From NCBI RefSeq assembly GCF_027922005.1, contig NZ_BSEV01000001.1:87638-151637 (forward strand): 64,000 nt of DNA, written 5' to 3'. Below, one piece after another: positions 41,804-49,080 of this stretch (the first letter of the stretch is position 1; the number at the start of each line of letters is the position of its first letter). The notes below the pieces were generated by a model that saw nothing but the letters and a program-made list of their open reading frames with translations, was not told the DNA's origin and did not search any database. Made by a program: the position numbers and the translations under genes. Source of the stretch: Streptosporangium carneum (GTDB lineage: Bacteria; Actinomycetota; Actinomycetes; Streptosporangiales; Streptosporangiaceae).

Positions 41804-43324
41804 TCACCAGGCGATACGCCTCACATACGGCTCCCGCACCTTCAACAGCACCCGATACCGGCCCGCGCTGATCGTCCCGAGCTCCGGCCCTCGCTGGACG
41901 AGAAGGTGCTCGCCGGAACCGTCCGCGCCGACCAGCCGGAAGCCGCCCAGCCCGTCCCGGTAGAGCACGCCGGTCTGCTCACCGTTCCCCGCGTCGAACG
42001 TCGCGATCTCGGTGGAACCGGGCACGGCCTCCGGCAGGCTCCCCTCGCCGCGCGAGGCGACCCTGCCCAGCGCCGCCGTGAACCGCAGGCCGTCCGCGCT
42101 GATCCGGACTCCGTGCAGCCCCTCGGGCGCGGCCGGGGAAAGACGAAGCTCGATCTTCCTGGCCGTGTCGAGGAGGTCCTCGCCCTCGGCCTCGGTGTCG
42201 AGCACCCACATCTCCGGCGCGTCGGACGCCAACTCCGCGGACGCTCCGGACCCAGAACCCGTCTCCCACCACAGCGGCGTGCGGGCGGCCTCGGCGGACC
42301 GCCGATCCTCCGGTGCCGACGTGGTGGACGGCCGCGCATCGGGCTCGGCCGCCTTCGGGTGCGGGACGGGTACCGGGGTGGCCGTCACCGTCGTCCCCGG
42401 ACGCGGGCTGGCCTCCGTCTCTCCCCCGGCGTCCTTCGAGCTCCCGGGAAGGGGCGCCGGGGACACCGTCACGGTCACTATCGGCCTCGGCTCGGCCGTG
42501 ACGCCCACGCTGGGCGCCGGCGCGGCCGCACCGTCCTTCGCGGGCGTCGGTTCGACGTGCACAGTGTCCGTCGGCGTCACCCGGGGAAGCGGGGCCCGCC
42601 TCCTGTCGATGTCCGTCGTGGGCAGGCGCTGGAAGGCGACCGAACGGCCGTCCGCGGTGAGCGAGACGCCCACCACCTCGCCGTCGCGAGGGGAGGCGAG
42701 CGTCCGGCTCCTGCCGGTCACCAGATCGGTCACCCCGAGCCGTCCGGCGAAGGGGCCGCTGATCTCGCACGACGCCAGGCCGTAGGCCAGCTTCGCGCCG
42801 TCCGCGCTGACCGCGAGTGAGGTGGGCGCGGTGCCCTTGGGCAGCGTGATCGGAAGCGTGTCGGCTCCCGCGACCTCACCCGTCCGGCTGAGCCTCACAC
42901 GGAAGAACCGGGTCTCGCAGGCGCCGAAGCCCACCGAGGTGTAGAACGCGTCCCGTGCGGCCTCCACCGGGCCGAAGCTCCCTCCTGCGACCGGTACGGA
43001 GAACCTGCCGGTCTCCTCACCCGTGTCCGAACGGTGGAAGACGATCCCCGCGCCCTCACTCGTGGCGAAATACGCGGGACCGACCCCCGCGACCGGCCCG
43101 GCGACGCCGCCCTCTCCCCCCTGGGTGACGACCGCCGCCCCGGCGATCACACCGGCCACCGTCGCCGCCGCCACCAGCGGCACGACCCACGGCCTTCTCG
43201 TACGGCGCGCACCCCACCGGGCCCCGTCCGCACGACCCGCGCCCGGCGCGAAGGGAGGGACGTCGTCGACGGTCTCCCCCACGGCCCTGGCCGCGTCCCG
43301 CAGCCTGTCGACGATCTCGTTCAC
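41804..43324 (-). CDS. Membrane-anchored sensor/anti-sigma-like protein
   Basis: GTG 43324, preceded by GGGAGAACC, is the chosen start; its TGA overlap with the sigma gene (GTGA) supports coupling. The 506-residue protein has a cytoplasmic N-terminal part of about 45 residues (VDRLRDAARAVGETVDDVPP), one membrane helix (VVPLVAAATVAGVIAGAAVV), and a large outer part with beta-propeller-like repeats (AVSADGAKLAYGLASCEIS, VSLTADGRSVAFQRL, VRISADGLRFTAALG) interrupted by a long Pro/Thr-rich stretch. The layout suits a membrane regulator of the adjacent SigE-like sigma factor. No ZAS zinc motif is visible. Confidence 0.82.
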   Translation of the reverse strand: MNEIVDRLRDAARAVGETVDDVPPFAPGAGRADGARWGARRTRRPWVVPLVAAATVAGVIAGAAVVTQGGEGGVAGPVAGVGPAYFATSEGAGIVFHRSDTGEETGRFSVPVAGGSFGPVEAARDAFYTSVGFGACETRFFRVRLSRTGEVAGADTLPITLPKGTAPTSLAVSADGAKLAYGLASCEISGPFAGRLGVTDLVTGRSRTLASPRDGEVVGVSLTADGRSVAFQRLPTTDIDRRRAPLPRVTPTDTVHVEPTPAKDGAAAPAPSVGVTAEPRPIVTVTVSPAPLPGSSKDAGGETEASPRPGTTVTATPVPVPHPKAAEPDARPSTTSAPEDRRSAEAARTPLWWETGSGSGASAELASDAPEMWVLDTEAEGEDLLDTARKIELRLSPAAPEGLHGVRISADGLRFTAALGRVASRGEGSLPEAVPGSTEIATFDAGNGEQTGVLYRDGLGGFRLVGADGSGEHLLVQRGPELGTISAGRYRVLLKVREPYVRRIAW

Positions 43325-43842
43325 CGGTTCTCCCCCAGCAGACGGCCGAGCGCGTTCAGCGCCCGGTGGGTGGTGGACTTGACCGTCCCCCGGCCGATGC
43401 CCATGGCCTGGGCGGTCTCCTCCTCTGACAGGTCGGCGTAGAAGCGCAGCAGCAGCACCTCGCGCTGCCGTACGGGCAACCGTCGCAGGGCCTCCATGAC
43501 GGCCCTGCGCTCGTCGCCGAGCATCGCCGCGGACTCCGCGGACCACACAGGCGGCTCGTAGGTCGCGGCGAACCAGGAGGGCAGCCGCCTGCGCCGCAGT
43601 ACGCTGCGCGCGTTGTTCAACACGGCGCTGCGCAGGTAGACGAGGGCCTTCCCCGGATCCCGCAACCCGCCGAACCTGCGGTGGAGGCCGAGGAAGGCCT
43701 CCTGGACCACGTCCTCCGCGGACTCGCGGTCCCCGACCATGACCAGGGCCAGCCGGGTCAGCCCGAGCGCGTGCTCGGCGTAGAGCCCGCTGATCGTCTC
43801 AGCGGGCTCGGGTCTGCCTAGGTCCAACGTTTCGGCCTGCAT
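43321..43842 (-). CDS. SigE-family ECF RNA polymerase sigma factor
   Basis: A protein of about 173 residues. Region 2 has GLTRLALVMVGDRESAEDVV and QEAFLGLHRRFGGLRDPGKA, and region 4 has EALRRLPVRQREVLLLRFYA and GIGRGTVKSTTHRALNAL. These match the actinobacterial SigE family (TIGR02983 type). The start is uncertain: ATG 43842 or TTG 43848; neither has a clear ribosome binding site. The next gene, overlapped by GTGA, encodes a membrane-anchored partner that likely controls it. Confidence 0.92.
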   Translation of the reverse strand: MQAETLDLGRPEPAETISGLYAEHALGLTRLALVMVGDRESAEDVVQEAFLGLHRRFGGLRDPGKALVYLRSAVLNNARSVLRRRRLPSWFAATYEPPVWSAESAAMLGDERRAVMEALRRLPVRQREVLLLRFYADLSEEETAQAMGIGRGTVKSTTHRALNALGRLLGENR

Positions 43843-43931
43843 GACCAAGAGACGCGAAAAGCGCCGCCGGGTTGCTCACGGCGGGAGTGATTTCGCGAAA
43901 AGCGACTTTCCCGAAAAGCGAATAAAAAGGG

Positions 43932-45113
43932 TCAGAGTCCCGGCTGCCGCAGCGAGATGGTCATCGCCTCCACGGCCATCTGCGGGTTGACGTTGGCGGC
44001 CAGCCTCTCCCGGCAGCGCATGATCGCGTCGATCCTGCGCAGGGTGTCCTCGGGGGTCGAGGATCCGGCGAGCCCTTCCAGCTCCGCCCTGCGGTCCTCG
44101 TTGGCCAGCTCCACGTAAGCCCCGAACTGCACGGCCAGCACGTCGCGGTAGAACGCCACCAGGTCGAGCAGCGCCGCGTCGATGACGTCGCGTTTGGTGC
44201 GGGTCGCCCGGGACTTCTGCCGGTCCTCCAGCTCCTTGAGCGCTCCCGCCCCACCCCGGATGAGCCCCTTGTTGAGCCCCTTGCCCGAGGATCCCTCACC
44301 GTAGATCTTCCGCAGCTCGGAGACCTCGGACTCGTTGAGCACCGAGGTGACCGCGGCCGCCTCCTCCTCCGCGGTCTTCACCAGCCGCTCGGCGGCGATG
44401 ACGCACTCCGCGACGCCGGTGAGCGACCTGGGGATGGACAGCACCGCGTCACGGCGCTTGCGCGCCTCCTCGTCCAGCGCCAGCCTGCGGGCCCGGTCGA
44501 TGTGTCCCTGGGCGGCCCTGGCGGCGAACTCCGCCATCGCGTGGGGCACGTTCTCCCGGGTGGCCAGCACGTGGGCGACCGCGGCGGTCGGCGGCGTGAC
44601 GAGCGTGACCTGGCGGCAGCGGGACCTGATGGTGATCATCATGTCGTCGGGCGCGGGCGCGCAGAGCAGCCAGACGGTCCTCGGCGGCGGCTCCTCGATC
44701 GCCTTGAGCAACGCGTTCGACGCGCCCTCGGTGGCGCGGTCGGCGTCCTCGAACAGCACGACGCGCCAGCGTCCCAGCGTCGGGGCCCCGGCGGCGCGGA
44801 GGATGAGCTGACGGGTGTCCTTGATCCCGTAGGAGAGCCCCTGCGGGCGGACGATCTCCAGGTCGGGATGGGATCCGACGGCCACCTGGTGGCACATGTC
44901 GCAGTGACCGCACCCCTGGTTCTCGCAGAACAGCGCGGCGGCGAACGCCCTGGCCGCCTCTTCCCTGCCGGAGCCCGGAGGCCCGGTGAACAGCCACGCG
45001 TGGGTCATCCCCGCCCCGCGACCGCCCGCCAGGAGCTCGGCTCCCGCGACCGCCGCCCGGCGGAGCGTCGCAGCCGCCCGCTCCTGCCCCACAAGGTCAT
45101 CGAAGACTCCCAC
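43932..45113 (-). CDS. holB: DNA polymerase III subunit delta'
   Basis: A protein of 393 residues with a clamp-loader AAA+ fold. The P-loop reads GPPGSGREEAARAF, with Arg in place of Lys, which is usual for delta' since it does not hydrolyse ATP. The zinc-binding Cys set is in CENQGCGHCDMCHQVAVGSH, and NALLKAIEEPPPRTVWLL with SRCRQV is the conserved DnaX/delta' box. It is part of the replisome clamp loader. It lies 21 bp after the tmk fusion gene, a widely conserved tmk-holB pairing. Confidence 0.96.
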   Translation of the reverse strand: MGVFDDLVGQERAAATLRRAAVAGAELLAGGRGAGMTHAWLFTGPPGSGREEAARAFAAALFCENQGCGHCDMCHQVAVGSHPDLEIVRPQGLSYGIKDTRQLILRAAGAPTLGRWRVVLFEDADRATEGASNALLKAIEEPPPRTVWLLCAPAPDDMMITIRSRCRQVTLVTPPTAAVAHVLATRENVPHAMAEFAARAAQGHIDRARRLALDEEARKRRDAVLSIPRSLTGVAECVIAAERLVKTAEEEAAAVTSVLNESEVSELRKIYGEGSSGKGLNKGLIRGGAGALKELEDRQKSRATRTKRDVIDAALLDLVAFYRDVLAVQFGAYVELANEDRRAELEGLAGSSTPEDTLRRIDAIMRCRERLAANVNPQMAVEAMTISLRQPGL

Positions 45114-45134
45114 GTCATCAACCTACCGCCGGGA

Positions 45135-47201
45135 TCAGTCCCGGATGACGGGGATGGTCCCGGTGGCGTCCTCGGACTCCTCCGGCACCGGATCAGGCAG
45201 GATCTCGCGCACCCGGTCGTAGATGAGCAGCGAGATCTGCTCCTGGGCGAGCGTCCCGTCGACGACCAGGTAACGGTCGGGCTCCGCGGCGGCCAGCGCG
45301 CGGAACTCGCGGCGCACCCGTTCGTGGAACTCCAGCGGCTCCGACTCGATCCGATCGGCGGCGCCGCCCAGACGGGCGAGCCCGACGGACGGCGGAGTGT
45401 CGATGAGCACGGTCAGGTCGGGGACGAGCCCGCCGGTCGCCCACCTGTTGATCCTCACCACGTCCGCGGGGTCGAGCGCCCGCCCCGCGCCCTGGTAGGC
45501 CAGCGAGGAGTCGACATAGCGGTCGGAGATCACCAGGGATCCCCGGTGCAGGGCGGGGCGGATGACCTTCTCCACATGCTCGGCCCGGTCCGCGGCGTAC
45601 AACAGCGCCTCGGACCTGGCGGACAGGCCCTGGTGCACGGCGTCGAGCAGGATCGCGCGCAGCCGCATGCCCACCTTGGTCGAGCCAGGCTCCCTGGTCT
45701 GCACGACGTCGAAGCCCTGGTCCCTGAGCCAGATCGCCAGCAGCCTGGACTGGGTGGTCTTGCCCGACCCCTCACCGCCCTCGAACGCGATGAACATCCC
45801 CCTCGACTGCTCGGCGCTCTCCTGCGTGGGGCTCTGGCCCCGCACCGCCGCGACCAGGTCGGCGAGGATCGACATCCCCCTGCGGTCGTCCATCTGCCGC
45901 AACGCGACGAACCCGACGACGGCGGCGAGCACCCCGCCGACCAGCAGCACCAGGCTGGAGCCGTCGAAGACGTAGACCGCCTCCCGCCTGAAGACGACCT
46001 CGTGCCTGCCGAACAGGCCCGCCAGCGTCGGCGTGACCGCGACGACCAGCAGCAGCGTGACCCGCGCGAGCGACTGCAGGAAGGAGAACGTACGGCCCCG
46101 CAGCCGGTCCTCGACCTCCAGACCGATCATGGTGTAACCGATGATCCAGGCGGTTCCCGCACACGCCCCGAGAAGCACGGTGAGCATGACGACGATCGCC
46201 AGGTTGTGGACGAGCGCGACCGCCGCCAGCACCACCCCGGCCGTGATGATCGACAACCCGAACAGCCTGCGCCTGGACAGCTCCCGCAGCAGCCTGGGCC
46301 CGAAGAACATGCCGGAGGCCATTCCGGCGAAGACCGCCGCGAACACCACGCCGTAGGCCGGGTCGCCGCCCCCGAGCTGCTGCACGTAGATCTTGGCCAC
46401 GCCGACCACCGCGCCACCGGCCGCGAACGCGCCGAGCATGCCGATGATCAGACCCCGGACCAGCCTGTCGCCGCCGACGAACCGCCAGCCGTCGACGATC
46501 TGCTTCAGCACCGACGGCGTGGAGATCTCGGTGGCCTTCACCGTGGCCTTCGAGATGTCCTTGAGGGTGAAGATGATGACGGCGGACGCCAGGTAGGCGA
46601 AGGCGTTGACGAACAGCGCCAGGTAGGTGTCACCGGCCCCGAGGAACGGCACGAAGCCGCTCAGGAGCTCGTCGGCGACCGACAGCACCGCGAACAGCAG
46701 CGCGGCGACCGGGGCCGTGCCGTAGGTGACCAGGAGGTTGAGCTGGTTCGCCTCCTCCAGGCGCTCCCGGGGCACCAGGTTCGGCACCGTGGCGTCCTTG
46801 GCCGGAACCCAGAACAGGTTGACGCACTCGACGAGGAAGGTGGCGACGATGATCCACTGGTAGGCGCCGACCAGCGGGATCGACAGGACCAGCGCGAAGC
46901 GCGCCAGGTCGGCGAAGAACATCGTCAGCCTGCGGTCGAACCGGTCGGCGAACGCGCCCGCGAGCGGGCCGAGCAGGACGGCCGGGAGCATCTTCGCGAC
47001 GAAGACGCCGCCGATCGCGAAGCTCTGGACCTTGTAGCCCGACCCCGCGGTGAGGTTACCCGCCAGGGCGGTCAACGCGATGATGTTGAGCCAGTCTCCG
47101 AGACTGCACACCGACATGGCCGTCCACAACTTGCGGAACGGCGCGTTGGCCAGCACGTGGGGAGGCTTGCGGCGCGTGGTGTTCCGGCCAGGGGTGGTCA
47201 T
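45135..47201 (-). CDS. tmk: MFS transporter-dTMP kinase fusion
   Basis: ATG 47201 is chosen as start. The 688-residue protein has an N-terminal MFS domain of about twelve helices (residues 25-440, beginning NAPFRKLWTAMSVCSLGDWL) and a C-terminal thymidylate kinase: P-loop FEGGEGSGKTTQ, the DRY-type motif VISDRYVDSSLAYQG and VVDGTLAQEQI. dTMP kinase phosphorylates dTMP to dTDP for DNA synthesis. The fusion of an MFS-like transporter to Tmk is known in Streptomyces and relatives. The fused MFS part may have an unknown transport substrate. It lies upstream of holB. Confidence 0.94.
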   Translation of the reverse strand: MTTPGRNTTRRKPPHVLANAPFRKLWTAMSVCSLGDWLNIIALTALAGNLTAGSGYKVQSFAIGGVFVAKMLPAVLLGPLAGAFADRFDRRLTMFFADLARFALVLSIPLVGAYQWIIVATFLVECVNLFWVPAKDATVPNLVPRERLEEANQLNLLVTYGTAPVAALLFAVLSVADELLSGFVPFLGAGDTYLALFVNAFAYLASAVIIFTLKDISKATVKATEISTPSVLKQIVDGWRFVGGDRLVRGLIIGMLGAFAAGGAVVGVAKIYVQQLGGGDPAYGVVFAAVFAGMASGMFFGPRLLRELSRRRLFGLSIITAGVVLAAVALVHNLAIVVMLTVLLGACAGTAWIIGYTMIGLEVEDRLRGRTFSFLQSLARVTLLLVVAVTPTLAGLFGRHEVVFRREAVYVFDGSSLVLLVGGVLAAVVGFVALRQMDDRRGMSILADLVAAVRGQSPTQESAEQSRGMFIAFEGGEGSGKTTQSRLLAIWLRDQGFDVVQTREPGSTKVGMRLRAILLDAVHQGLSARSEALLYAADRAEHVEKVIRPALHRGSLVISDRYVDSSLAYQGAGRALDPADVVRINRWATGGLVPDLTVLIDTPPSVGLARLGGAADRIESEPLEFHERVRREFRALAAAEPDRYLVVDGTLAQEQISLLIYDRVREILPDPVPEESEDATGTIPVIRD

Positions 47202-47388
47202 GGTGTCAGCGTATCCAGGTGCTCGCTGGGCTGGGGAGAACACGGGGCCAGGCGGACATGCCCGGTCGCTCGTCGCACGAGGGTAGTACGTGGGAGCGGC
47301 TTCCCGCAGCGGACACCGGCGGAAAACCGGTCACCGCGCCGACGCCACCGGGCCCCGCCGCTCTCGCCGGGTCTCGCCGGACCTCACC

Positions 47389-47490
47389 GGGGCGCCACCG
47401 GGGTCACGGAGCCCGTCGGGGCGTCACCGGGGTCACGGAGCCCGTCGGGGCGCCACCGGGGTCACGGAGCCCGTCGGGGCGTCACCGGAG
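47389..47490. repeat. 29 bp tandem repeat, 3.5 copies
   Basis: Units start at 47389, 47418, 47447 and 47476 with GGGGCG[C/T]CACCGG and continue GGTCACGGAGCCCGTC. The array fills the gap between the MFS-tmk gene and the metallophosphoesterase stop at 47491. The single C/T position alternates between copies, consistent with tandem duplication of pairs of units. No spacers, so not CRISPR. Confidence 0.9.
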
Positions 47491-48924
47491 TCACCCGGAC
47501 CTCCCGGCGCGGAGCTCCAGAAGGGTGATCTCCGGCGGAGCCCCCACCCGGACCGGCGGTCCCCAGAAGCCCGCGCCCCTGGTGACGTAGACCTGGGTGC
47601 CGTCCACCTCGCCGAGACCGGAGACCACCGGCTGCTGCATCGGGACGACCAGGTTGAAGGGAACCATCTGGCCGCCGTGGGTGTGGCCGGACAGCTGGAG
47701 GTCGACGCCGTACTCGGCCGCCCTGGAGGCCTGGACCGGCTGGTGGGCGAGCAGGACGGTCGACCGGGAGCGGTCCCGGCCGCCCAGCGTCCGCTCGAAG
47801 TCGGGGCCGTGGCCGGTCGCGGCGCCCGCGACGTCGTCGACCCCCGCCAGATCGAGCGTGGCTCCCGCGTGGGCGATCTCGACGCGTTCGTTCCTGAGCG
47901 GGCGGACGCCGAGCCCGCGAAGCTCCTCGACCCACTCGTCCGGACCGTTCGCGGTGTAGTACTCGTGGTTGCCGGTGACGAAGTAGGCGCCGTAACGCGA
48001 CTCGAGGCTCCTGAGCGGTCTGGCCAGCGGGCCCAGCTCGGCCACCGTGCCGTCGACCAGGTCGCCCACGACGGCGACCACGTCGGCCTGGAGCGCGTTC
48101 ACCATGCGGACGATGCGCTCGGCGTGTCCGACGCCGGTGAGGGGGCCGAGGTGGATGTCGCTCACCACGGCGAACCGCAGGCCGCCGAGGCGCGGGTCGA
48201 GCCTGGGCAGCGCCACGCTCACCCGCTCGACCACCGGGTCGCCGAGGGCGGTGCGGACGCCGGAGCCGACCGTGACGAGGGCTCCCGCCCCGGCGGCCGC
48301 GGCCGCCGTACGGGCGATGAAGAGCCTGCGCCCCATGACGCTCCGCCCACCCGCCGGCCCCGCCGCGGAGTCGTCGGAGCGTCCGGAGCCGCCGGGCCCC
48401 TCGCCGCCGGGCCCCTCGAAGACGTCGGCGTCGGCGGGGCCCTCGGAGGCGGGGGCTCCGGAGGCGGGGGGCCGGGAGGAGTCGGAGCCGCCAGGCCGGG
48501 AGGGGTCGACGGGGACGGAGGCGGAGGACGGGGAGGAGTCGGCGGGGACGGGCACTCGCGCGCCGGACAGGACGGACGCCCCCTCGACCGCCGGGGCCGA
48601 CGGCGCGGCGCGTTCCCGGCGTTCCGAACGACGCAGGGCGAGCAGCGCCAGGGCCCGTGGGATCTCCAGAACCACCAGGAACACGAACAGGTAGAACATC
48701 ACCGCGATCCAGAAGAACCCGGCCAGGCCAGGAAGTGGCCCCATCCGGCGCGGGATCCGATGAGCGTCGCGGGGACGAGCACCGCCAGCCCCGCCACGAC
48801 CCAGGTGAGCACCCTGCGGGTCCTGCCGGGCAGCGTGGTGGCCCGGACGAGACGCCGCCACAGGTAGTAGTGGATCAAGGTGACCACCGAGACGACCAGC
48901 GTCACGAAACCCGTCGCCGCCACG
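47491..48924 (-). CDS. Metallophosphoesterase, with apparent frameshift near residue 68
   Basis: The C-terminal part is an intact calcineurin-like phosphoesterase: metal motifs FAVVSDIHLGPL, VVAVVGDLVDG, YFVTGNHEYY and LQLSGHTHGGQM, after a twin-arginine-like MGRRLFIARTAAAAAGAGAL signal. The N-terminal membrane part (VTLVVSVVTLIHYYLWRRLV, LVPATLIGSRAGWGHFLAWPG) is in a different frame that starts at GTG 48924 and meets a stop at 48699. The two parts join if one base is added near 48716-48722 (CCGGGTT on the minus strand). A shorter product from ATG 48744 in the downstream frame is the fallback. Confidence 0.8.
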   Translation of the reverse strand, partial: RGGDGFRDAGRLGGHLDPLLPVAASRPGHHAARQDPQGAHLGRGGAGGARPRDAHRIPRRMGPLPGLAGFFWIAVMFYLFVFLVVLEIPRALALLALRRSERRERAAPSAPAVEGASVLSGARVPVPADSSPSSASVPVDPSRPGGSDSSRPPASGAPASEGPADADVFEGPGGEGPGGSGRSDDSAAGPAGGRSVMGRRLFIARTAAAAAGAGALVTVGSGVRTALGDPVVERVSVALPRLDPRLGGLRFAVVSDIHLGPLTGVGHAERIVRMVNALQADVVAVVGDLVDGTVAELGPLARPLRSLESRYGAYFVTGNHEYYTANGPDEWVEELRGLGVRPLRNERVEIAHAGATLDLAGVDDVAGAATGHGPDFERTLGGRDRSRSTVLLAHQPVQASRAAEYGVDLQLSGHTHGGQMVPFNLVVPMQQPVVSGLGEVDGTQVYVTRGAGFWGPPVRVGAPPEITLLELRAGRSG

Positions 48925-49080
48925 GCTCGCCTTCCCACGCATCCGCTCGCCGTACCCGGCTCGCTCCGAAGAACGCCCGGAACCGCGAATGCGTTCCCCG
49001 CCTCGCCTTCTGAGCCTCGAACGCGCTTCCCGCCCGGACCCTGGAACGCGTTCGCGTGTTCCAGGGCCCGGGCGGGAGCG

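Noticed and set aside
44502-47528. Open frame of 1008 codons on the plus strand
   Set aside because: It is antisense to holB and the MFS-tmk fusion and has an Arg/Gly/His-rich composition with no domain.
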